Below are positions 1 through 7,922 of a DNA stretch of 26,800 nucleotides, in pieces. Within the stretch, counting starts at the first letter, position 1. Each line of letters begins with the position of its first letter. The stretch covers positions 1 through 26,800 of the forward strand of contig MLAK01001105.1 of the NCBI GenBank assembly GCA_001839685.1. The letters are read 5' to 3'. Under the pieces are notes generated by a model. It ran no database searches, was not told the origin of the DNA, and worked only from the letters and a program-made list of their open reading frames with translations. Made by a program: the position numbers and the translations under genes. This stretch comes from Tritrichomonas foetus. Lineage: Eukaryota; Parabasalia; Tritrichomonadida; Tritrichomonadidae.

Positions 1-723
1 GTTTTTTGGCAAAATGGTCGTCAAAAGGGGAAAAGTATACGATTTTGGGGTATAAAGTATTTTCTCACATGTCGAAGATTTCATCAGAATAATTATGATA
101 GGAGGAGAAGTATATACGATATTATATTTATAAGCATAAATGGTAAATTCAAAAAAATACCAAATTATATTTTTTGCCACTTTTGCTGCCTAATTTAGTC
201 AAATAGATCATGTAACCCTGACATTGTAAAAAAATGAACAAGACATATCTCATGGAGAAGGAAGATTGCATGACATATGATCAACATTTCTATGAAAGAA
301 ACTTTTTGATGAGTTAAATGGTTGAGCAATTCAAAAAAAAATCAGAAATGTTTTGAATGAAAGTTTCTCAAAAGTTGATCTTATGTGAAAATAAAATTTT
401 CAATCTATTTTATTCAACTTTGCATACACGATCGGGACGTATAAACGTTCATTGACTAAGAGTATAACGATATTTGATATCCCTGATAGATAATATATCG
501 TATATTTTCAATAATATTAGATTATTTATTCAATTTATGACCTAGTAACCAAAATTTTTATTCAAAAAAACACGATAAATTTATTCAAAAAATTGAAACC
601 TAAGAATTTATAAAAAGAAATTTCAGAGAATTTTTATGAAAAAGTTCGACTTTTATTTTTGAATGTTGGGCAGAAAGCATTTCAAAGATACTTTTTATCC
701 AAAATCATTTTTATTTTTGCGAA
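1..723. other. AT-rich stretch without a recognised gene
   Basis: No long reading frame, RNA gene or repeat could be supported here. The sequence is AT-rich with homopolymer A and T runs. The last 20 bases hold the likely promoter of the small gene that starts at 724. Confidence 0.6.
705..709 (+). promoter_or_regulatory. Initiator-like TCATT before the gene at 724
   Basis: TCATT matches the trichomonad initiator consensus TCA(C/T)(A/T). The A that would be +1 is at 707, giving a leader of about 17 bases before the ATG. The motif is short and common in AT-rich DNA, so the support is its position. Confidence 0.5.
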
Positions 724-1038
724 ATGGCACTCATCGGAATCCCGTTCCACGCCACTGGTAATGTTCCTTCATATATTGTTGACCCTTTTCTATTGAATAA
801 AGAAACTCCTCCCCACGAAAAATTAAATTCACAAAATAATGAAAGGAAGCAAAAAGAGAAGCATGAAATTAACAATAGAAAAGAAGCAATAGAGATGATG
901 AAAAATCGTTTATTTAATGGCCATTCTGCAAGATGTAAACGTCCGCCTACATCAAAAATGCCACTTCGTCCAATCACCATTTATAATCGATACAGAATTC
1001 CACCCAATGCTGAAATTTCTAAAAATGAACAGAATTAA
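724..1038 (+). CDS. Small basic protein of unknown function (104 aa)
   Basis: An ATG-started frame of 104 residues ends in TAA. I do not recognise the family. The N-terminus is hydrophobic to neutral (MALIGIPFHATGNVP). The middle, around residues 35-60, is very charged (Asn, Lys, Glu, Arg) and probably helical. The C-terminal third is Pro- and Arg-rich (KRPP, LRPITIYNRYRIPP). No signal peptide, membrane segment or zinc motif is visible. The case for a real gene is the initiator-like TCATT 17 bases upstream, the less AT-rich composition than its flanks, and the non-repetitive amino-acid content. A hydrophobic reading frame on the opposite strand covers most of the same stretch but has no initiator and looks like a shadow. 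The neighbouring cyclase gene is convergent. Confidence 0.6.
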   Translation: MALIGIPFHATGNVPSYIVDPFLLNKETPPHEKLNSQNNERKQKEKHEINNRKEAIEMMKNRLFNGHSARCKRPPTSKMPLRPITIYNRYRIPPNAEISKNEQN

Positions 1039-1387
1039 AACATTCTTTCACAAAGAAAAATACTCGTGGAGACTTTAATTCGCAAATGTTAATGATCGTG
1101 ATTTCGATAAATAAATATAGAGATTTTCGGAAATCTAATTCTTTCTTATTTTTTAATATTTATATATTTAAATTCATTATTATTTAAGGATCGAAGCAAA
1201 ATTGTAACGATTGAAATATAAAGATAAAATGATTTCAACAACAATAAAAAGATTAAAGGAATGATAAAAAGATTAAAGGAATGATAAAATGATTAAAAGA
1301 ATGATAAAATGATTGACATGCTTGTCTAAAAACTGATCTAGTAATTAAAAAGATACATGATAGATGTTTAAATTGAAATAATCAAAA
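1039..1387. other. Convergent 3' intergenic region
   Basis: This spacer lies between the 3' ends of the small plus-strand gene and the minus-strand cyclase gene. It is AT-rich and holds a short tandem array at 1244-1320. Nothing else was seen. Confidence 0.6.
1244..1320. repeat. 20-bp tandem repeat, about 3.8 copies
   Basis: A 20-base unit starting ATAAAAAGATTAAAG occurs at 1244-1263 and identically at 1264-1283. A third copy at 1284-1303 has two changes, and a degenerate partial copy follows at 1304-1320. The two identical units suggest recent slippage or unequal exchange. Confidence 0.85.
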
Positions 1388-4300
1388 TTATGTGGCAACA
1401 ACAGGAATAATTGGTAATGATAACTCCTTTGATAATGAAAATCCATCCGTTGATAGAATTTGAGATTGAATATCCATGCTTGAACCTTGCAACATTAAAA
1501 CTTTGGGTTTAATTAAATAAGTCATTACTTTTCCTTTGCCTTTCAGGAAAACTTCCCCTCTTTGTTCTATTGCAAAATCCAATCCTGATATAAGTTCAAA
1601 TGTTGCATGTGGAATTTGAATATGTCCCGGGAAATCAGTACTTTGAAGCCTCGAGGCAATATTAATTGGATCACCAATGATATCAAAAACTGGTTTATCT
1701 GTCCCTAAAACTCCAGCAATTAATGGACCACCACTGTTTACTCCAATTCTCACTTGTAGATTAGAAGATAGTTTGACATTAATTTCATCAAGTAGCTGAA
1801 TTGCATCTAGTCCAAACCGAATAATTTGTTCTGCATGGGCTTGATGTGAGTCTTCTTGTGTGAATATACCAGAAGCTGCCATGTAGACATCACCAATTAA
1901 TTTTATTTTTAGCATATGATTATATTTTCCGCATGCATTATCAAAAGCTCCAAAAATAGAAGATAAATTCCCCATAATTTCTTGTGGTGTTAACATTGCT
2001 GTATATTCACTAAATGCAACAATATCAATAAATATTATGGAAGCAAAATTCACAACAAAGGAAATATTTTTCTCGCCTGCATTTAGTCTTACAACAATAC
2101 CTCTAGGTAAAATTTGATATAATAACATTTCACTTTTTGTTTTGGCCTGTTCTGCTTCAGTTTGTTGTTTTATTAAATCTGTTTCATCAGAAAGAATTAG
2201 TACTGATGATGATATTTCTCTGTTTCTCGATTCGGACATTCCTAATAAAGTACAAATGCATGGAATAATGTCATTATTATCATTTGTACATTTTACATGA
2301 GTTTCATATACTAAAGCTGATTCGCCATTCTTCATCAATTCAATTTGACGGAATAAATCTTCATTTTCTTCATATGTAAGCAATTGATTGAGAGATTGAC
2401 CAAGTAATTGATCTGAAGTATACCCCAATAACCTGGAAACTGTTGGATTAACAAGTTCAATTGAATCATTTTTATTACAACATATAATGGCTTCTGGAGA
2501 TTTATCTATAATTGCAAAAGATGTTGATGATATTTCTTTCTTTTGTTGTTGGCTTGAATTCATTAAAGCTTTTAATAATTCAGGTGATGTTGAAAGGGCA
2601 TTTGGTGGCAATCTTCTAATAATCTGCATTATTGTAGAAAATTCTTCTTTGAGAGAGTTATTTACAAAAAATATGGCAAAAAATGTTAACAATGATCCTA
2701 AAAAGCCGCAAATTAATAGAGCTAATAACTTATTTTGAAAAGAGTTTAAAATGGACAAAGATATTTGTTTCAACATTGTAGATGCACCATTCAAATCATC
2801 AAATAAATGTTTATTAACAAGGTGCATAAATTGAAATAGTTCAATATCTTTGACTCCCCAATCATCTTTCAATTTTTCAACGAGCAAAGCAACATAATTA
2901 AAAGCAAGAGCAACATTTTGAGTAAGAGAATTACAGGATATCATATCATGATAGGACATATTAGTTTGAGATATATCACATTTTTGGGTACTTGCGATAC
3001 TATCCATTTCTTCTGAATATCCAGTACAGGCTTCAATATCTGAATTACCATTCATTAAAACCATATGATTATCTTTCATTCTGGTTATTGCATTCAGAGA
3101 CCTATTTATAACCTCACTTTTCAATGGTGATACAAACTTATATGTGTCATTTAAAGTGCATGCTAACACTAAATATCCTAATGATTCCATTGTTGCAGAT
3201 GCTCGAACAGATCCATATAGCATCCACATATTCAGATTGATAAATTCATTATCAATAGAAAGAGAAATAATACCAAATAAAACTGCAATAACAGTAAGTA
3301 TGAGATACAAACAAATAATTAACAAACTAGAGAATATATGATAGGAAGAATTTTCTGATGAGTTACTTTCAGACACTGTTGAGGTTTCTGTAGCTACTCC
3401 CTTTGGATCCAAAGTCTTTGATGCCTCAATTTTATATTTATCTTCTATATCAACCATTAATTTTAACCATTTTTTAGTTTCCAAGACATATCGAACATAA
3501 AAGAAAACAAAAAAAGTAACTGATATCACAAATACAATAGATGCTGGAATTATTAAAATGAGCATGTTTCCGTTATGGATTTTATCTACAGAGAGAGCAG
3601 AATCTGTACTCAATCCATTATAAACAACATCAATACTATCTAAGAAATTAGCACTATTTTTCATGTATGTAAGAAAAACATCATCAAAAATCCAATTTGA
3701 AGCATTATCAATAGTTTTCACTAAATATCCATTTGCATAAATCATATAAGAAAATAATGTTTTGAAGTTGACAAGTTTTGGTTCAAGTAATTCATTTTTT
3801 AAGAATATATAAAAAGGAACTTCATTTGTTAAGAAAGTAGGGGCAATATCTTTAATATCAAGTCCGTTCAAAGCAATTTGACCCATGGATAACCCCAATC
3901 TGGTGAGATTATCTCTCATCCACTTTGCACAATTATAGATATCTGGTGCCATTGGATCAAGGAATATTGTAGAATGACCACCATGTTGAATATTAATAGC
4001 TAATAGTTCATCATCATTCGAAACAGCTCCAGATGATAAAGCCCATTGACTTGATACATAATTTAATGCATAGCATACTGCAGTTCTTGATTCAGAAACA
4101 TATGACATTCTTTCAACATTTGCATGTCTATCATCATAATAATTAATCAGCATAAAAAATTCAACCAAAAAAACTGCAAAACAAACAATCATTGCCAAAA
4201 CAGACCAAAATAACATGAGTGATAAACTTGGTGAAGTTCTCCATTTCAATGCACCTTGAAGGGCAAGTCGTAATCTGCTATGAGAAAACAGTGATCTGGC

Positions 4301-6205
4301 AATAGTAAGTTGAAGTTCATTATCCAGAGCTGATATAGTTGCAGAACTATGTGATGTTTGCTGAGATGTAGAAGAACTTGTTGTATTAGCTGATTGCCTG
4401 CATCCCTTTTGAGATGATCCAAAAACAGAAATATTTCCTCTAGTATCAATTATACCTTTTTTCAAATAAAATGGATAATTTTGCATTAATAATTTGAAAG
4501 CAAGCTCCAAATGTTGACAATTACCTAATTCTATCATGGATGATTTATTACTTTCAACAACAGCACCTTCAAAGTCAGTTTTAACTTCAATTAAAAATGT
4601 TGCATATTCTTCATGAAGTCTTCCACTATTTGGATATTTCAATAAAAGTTCGGTCCATTTCGAATTTGTCTCGGAAGTTTCGTTAGCAATCTTTTTAAAA
4701 ATTGATGGATCTTTCGGGACTGATAACCAGAAATTTTGAATTTCTTTGGTAATAATTGAAGATGTATTAACAATATCATTTAAAGATGATGTCATTTCAG
4801 ATGATGAAGATGTATTTCTTATCGCAGTAATTCTTTCAATCTGGTACAAAACAAATCTATATCGGAAGGAAATATCTCTCCTCACAATTACTTTTGACAA
4901 TAAAGCTGTCATTAATCGTGACATTGATGGAAAACACGCCGCAATTCTTAAAAATTCTATCATCATTGGTGTTGAATTTGTATTCATAATGATATATTTA
5001 ATCATTGATTCATCTAATAAATAATCACTTCCTGTGAATAAGGCAAGTCTTAAATATTTGATACCAATTGATTCATTCAATAGATCTAATTCTTGGAATT
5101 GATATAATTTATCTTCATCATTGATTTTTGAATGTTTATCAGTGCTAATGGAATCATCAGAATCTTGAATTGGTCTATTTAAATAAATTTTTACCTTATC
5201 CAAATTTTTCTTTGCTAAAATCGACGAAAAAATAATTCCAAATACGACACCACACATTGATACAATAAATGGGACATATTCTGGTAATGTACTTAAAAAA
5301 CACAACACTACTGTCAACACATTTCCACATATACAACCAATTAAAACACTTTGAAAAATAACATTCAATGGCATATGAAGAAATGGATAACTTAATGAAT
5401 TATAATAAAAATATGCAGTAACTCCTGCTTGAATTATCAATGGAATTGAGTAGGACCATTTTGGAAATGCTCTAATAAAGCATGAAACAAAGAGAAATAA
5501 TGCCATAATAATTGTCGGATAAATTAAGGTGTTTCCATTAAATGTTCCAAAAGGAGTATGAGGTAAATATGGTGATGAATAAAGAAATTGATATGTAAAG
5601 ATAAACATTACTGCCATATATATCAAGAAAATTATCATAAACGCCAGATATATATATTTTATTGTATCAAGAAATCCTCTTTTAATATATTCTAAATAAA
5701 CCACACCTATAAAACCTGCTGCAGGGATAATAAATACTAGTGAAAGCACTTCAAATGCAAAGCGTATCAACTGTAACATCCAATCCACAAATTTCCTTGT
5801 TTTATGATAGTAATATAGTTGAATAACAATCATTATTAAAGATAAAGCAACACAACAAGTAAAAAATAAAAAGATTCCTAACCAAACTGATGATGATGCA
5901 TTTCTTGTATTTGCAAGAAATACCCAACAAAAATTACCTAAAAATGACTTATCATTCGAGTTAAAAGTAATAGACCAGCATGAAACACAAATTAATTGGG
6001 CGAAATACCAGAGATAACACAAGAAATGCAATGGTTTTAATATTGGTTTGATTTGCGACATTCGATTATAAAACGGGAAAATTTTATCAATATATGAAAA
6101 ATGACCACTTGTAATTTTGCTACGTCTCTGACCTTCAACACCATTGACTGATGAAAGAGATACAGATGATGGTGAAATGGATTTTGTTGCTGATGAAGAC
6201 TGCAT
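1388..6205 (-). CDS. Multi-pass transmembrane PAS-domain adenylate cyclase (1605 aa)
   Basis: A class III nucleotidyl cyclase that would make cyclic AMP at a membrane. In order: a Ser-rich N-terminus; about eight membrane segments between residues 58 and 331; a long soluble stretch; single segments near 657-690, 878-905, 955-983 and 1155-1183 that enclose two large loops; a PAS domain about 1228-1342; a short helical linker; and the catalytic domain about 1380-1570. Metal-binding D1394 (FIDIVAF) and D1439 (IGDVYM) are present, with N1515 and R1519 of the NIASR motif. Specificity residues K1435 (IKLIGD) and D1508 (FDIIGD) are the adenylate, not guanylate, type. The ATG at 6205 is chosen because initiator-like TCATT and TCATA lie just before it; the frame is open 27 bases further to a TTG. 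Trichomonads carry many such genes. With one catalytic domain it should work as a homodimer. The ligand and membrane are unknown. Confidence 0.94.
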   Translation of the reverse strand: MQSSSATKSISPSSVSLSSVNGVEGQRRSKITSGHFSYIDKIFPFYNRMSQIKPILKPLHFLCYLWYFAQLICVSCWSITFNSNDKSFLGNFCWVFLANTRNASSSVWLGIFLFFTCCVALSLIMIVIQLYYYHKTRKFVDWMLQLIRFAFEVLSLVFIIPAAGFIGVVYLEYIKRGFLDTIKYIYLAFMIIFLIYMAVMFIFTYQFLYSSPYLPHTPFGTFNGNTLIYPTIIMALFLFVSCFIRAFPKWSYSIPLIIQAGVTAYFYYNSLSYPFLHMPLNVIFQSVLIGCICGNVLTVVLCFLSTLPEYVPFIVSMCGVVFGIIFSSILAKKNLDKVKIYLNRPIQDSDDSISTDKHSKINDEDKLYQFQELDLLNESIGIKYLRLALFTGSDYLLDESMIKYIIMNTNSTPMMIEFLRIAACFPSMSRLMTALLSKVIVRRDISFRYRFVLYQIERITAIRNTSSSSEMTSSLNDIVNTSSIITKEIQNFWLSVPKDPSIFKKIANETSETNSKWTELLLKYPNSGRLHEEYATFLIEVKTDFEGAVVESNKSSMIELGNCQHLELAFKLLMQNYPFYLKKGIIDTRGNISVFGSSQKGCRQSANTTSSSTSQQTSHSSATISALDNELQLTIARSLFSHSRLRLALQGALKWRTSPSLSLMLFWSVLAMIVCFAVFLVEFFMLINYYDDRHANVERMSYVSESRTAVCYALNYVSSQWALSSGAVSNDDELLAINIQHGGHSTIFLDPMAPDIYNCAKWMRDNLTRLGLSMGQIALNGLDIKDIAPTFLTNEVPFYIFLKNELLEPKLVNFKTLFSYMIYANGYLVKTIDNASNWIFDDVFLTYMKNSANFLDSIDVVYNGLSTDSALSVDKIHNGNMLILIIPASIVFVISVTFFVFFYVRYVLETKKWLKLMVDIEDKYKIEASKTLDPKGVATETSTVSESNSSENSSYHIFSSLLIICLYLILTVIAVLFGIISLSIDNEFINLNMWMLYGSVRASATMESLGYLVLACTLNDTYKFVSPLKSEVINRSLNAITRMKDNHMVLMNGNSDIEACTGYSEEMDSIASTQKCDISQTNMSYHDMISCNSLTQNVALAFNYVALLVEKLKDDWGVKDIELFQFMHLVNKHLFDDLNGASTMLKQISLSILNSFQNKLLALLICGFLGSLLTFFAIFFVNNSLKEEFSTIMQIIRRLPPNALSTSPELLKALMNSSQQQKKEISSTSFAIIDKSPEAIICCNKNDSIELVNPTVSRLLGYTSDQLLGQSLNQLLTYEENEDLFRQIELMKNGESALVYETHVKCTNDNNDIIPCICTLLGMSESRNREISSSVLILSDETDLIKQQTEAEQAKTKSEMLLYQILPRGIVVRLNAGEKNISFVVNFASIIFIDIVAFSEYTAMLTPQEIMGNLSSIFGAFDNACGKYNHMLKIKLIGDVYMAASGIFTQEDSHQAHAEQIIRFGLDAIQLLDEINVKLSSNLQVRIGVNSGGPLIAGVLGTDKPVFDIIGDPINIASRLQSTDFPGHIQIPHATFELISGLDFAIEQRGEVFLKGKGKVMTYLIKPKVLMLQGSSMDIQSQILSTDGFSLSKELSLPIIPVVAT

Positions 6206-6207
6206 GT

Positions 6208-6212
6208 AATGA
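6208..6212 (-). promoter_or_regulatory. Initiator-like TCATT before the cyclase
   Basis: On the minus strand TCATT lies three bases upstream of the ATG at 6205, with a second match, TCATA, at 6215-6219. This arrangement supports the internal ATG as the start. Confidence 0.5.
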
Positions 6213-7275
6213 AATATGAGATCTAAACTCAATTTTTCTGAAATTAATACATCTTCTTAAATTCCCAGAATAACAATGAAAGAAAAAGCAAATTTTGTTC
6301 GTTCCAATTCATGATATTAATTCTATTTCTTTGTAGGGAAATAGAATAGGTAAAGAGAATTAGATAACAGAATAAATAATAGGCAGATCCCGTAATTTTC
6401 AACGAACAGCATTCAATATAAATTCGACGAAAGAATGTGTTCACAAAAATATAAAACTATTTGAAAATGTTGGTTAATTTCAGACATAAAATCCTAACAT
6501 CTATGAAAAGTTGTTATAATCTTTGGGTACCATTGAAATTAGTATTAATACTTTCTTTATCTCAACGAAGAAGTTACTTTTTCAGGCATATTTTCACATT
6601 TGGTATGAAGTAAAGATTTTCTGCACTTTCATTGAATAGAATAAAGTGAACTTTCCAGTAATAATCACGGCTCTCGATCTTTTTTGCAGCAATTTCGAAT
6701 ATACGAAATATTTTTATTACAAATATGGATGAGGTAATTGAAAAATTGTAATTATGAATGATCATTCTGACTTCTTTCATGAATTAACCAGAAGTATCTT
6801 TATAAAAGTAAACAACTTCAATAGAAGCTTCGAACTTTTTTTTTATAAAAAATAAAATAGAATTCCGATGTGGGTTACGAAAAAACTTATAATACAAATA
6901 ATGCAAAATGAGTTTTGAGTGATGTAGAAATGAAATGCGATATAAATTTAATGACTTTTCGGGAAAAAAAAGATTATAATATTCGGCTTGATATTTAATA
7001 TTAATATTCAATCAATTAATCTTTTAATATTTCACAGTGAATATAGTGATGAGATAAAAGTGTAAATGAAACATCTTTTCAAAGAAGGAAATTTTTACCA
7101 TACGGGTGAAATCGAGTTATTCCAAAGAAACCCCATTATAATCACCATTTTGATCTAGTCATAGAGTAGAAAGTTATCCAGACCAAAGAAAGCTTGGTAT
7201 TTCGAGAAGATGGATTTATTCACAAAAAAGGCAGGATTTTTTTTGGTTTGAGTATGGCTATTTGACATTTTAAAC
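6213..7275. other. AT-rich upstream region of the cyclase
   Basis: There are only short Phe/Ile/Lys-rich frames on the minus strand, with no recognisable domain and no coding character. I see no gene here. Confidence 0.55.
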
Positions 7276-7453
7276 GGGTAAATGTGATGTGACTTAAAGG
7301 GCCCTTCGACTTATTTAGCCATTGGAGGAGGCGAGGTGAGTGAATACAGAGGGTAGATCGCAGTTAATCAGAGCTGTGGCCACGTGCCAGAGCCTCCTCC
7401 AATTCGAGGTGACTCAAAGAACCAGCAAAGTTCACATCACATTAACCCATTTT
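7276..7453. ncRNA. Candidate structured RNA or palindromic element (unknown family)
   Basis: A GC-rich island inside very AT-rich DNA. Its ends are complementary: 7276-7292 pairs with 7432-7448 at 16 of 17 positions. An inner perfect 12-bp stem joins 7321-7332 with 7392-7403 (ATTGGAGGAGGC and its complement). The near-repeat GTGACTTAAAG / GTGACTCAAAG sits inside each end (7290-7300 and 7409-7419). A TTTT run at 7450-7453 follows the closing stem directly on the plus strand, as for a Pol III transcript. TAGCC at 7317 and TTCGAGG at 7403 are weak A-box and B-box resemblances. I could not match SRP, RNase P, MRP, U3 or spliceosomal RNAs. The alternative is a MITE-like element with 17-bp terminal repeats; ATTTTA occurs near both ends, three bases off on the left. 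Strand is unproven. Confidence 0.45.
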
Positions 7454-7922
7454 ATTTATTCCACTTTTAGCCTTTATTTGACCTTTAATTTCACAATTAC
7501 ATATTAGAAAATGAATATCTAATTAAAAAAACACTTTTATGTGAAATTTAGCAATCTTAACAAATCTTTTAATATAAGGAAAGAAAAAAGGGTAAAAAAT
7601 AAAATAATATAAAAAAGTGAAATACAAACTAATATTCTGATTTTTAGTCTATTCATCGTATTAAATAATTTGATGCTGCTTAATTTCAAAAACGTACAGT
7701 TTCATAAGTGATTTTCACTGGCCAAAAGAATCAACAGAAAGTAAAAGATTTTAGGCAAATCATCGCTACACATTATTATGTTAACAGATTTTTAATTAAC
7801 CGAATTGAAAGTGGTCAGATAAAACAACATAAATTTTTCAATCATTTTTCATGAAAAAGAGGAAATGACATTTTATATTTTATCGCAATTGAGAATGATG
7901 TCGGTATTTAAAACTTCACAAA
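7454..7922. other. AT-rich upstream region of the Sel1-repeat kinase
   Basis: No gene was seen. TTTGACCTTTAATTT at 7488-7502 resembles a motif in the promoters near 18.4 and 21.3 kb. Confidence 0.5.
7916..7920 (+). promoter_or_regulatory. Initiator-like TCACA before the Sel1-repeat kinase
   Basis: TCACA fits TCA(C/T)(A/T) and lies two bases before the ATG at 7923. The implied leader is only four or five bases, which is normal for trichomonad genes. Confidence 0.55.

Noticed and set aside
711..980. Hydrophobic minus-strand frame opposite the small gene
   Set aside because: It is the reverse shadow of the 724-1038 frame, with no initiator-like motif upstream.
6244..7011. Three short minus-strand frames upstream of the cyclase
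   Set aside because: They are AT-driven frames rich in Ile, Phe, Tyr and Lys, with no initiator and no recognisable motif.
7276..7453. SRP RNA, RNase P/MRP RNA or U3 identity for the structured block
   Set aside because: None of the family signatures I looked for could be found (for example UGUAA of SRP, or GAAAGUC of RNase P/MRP).
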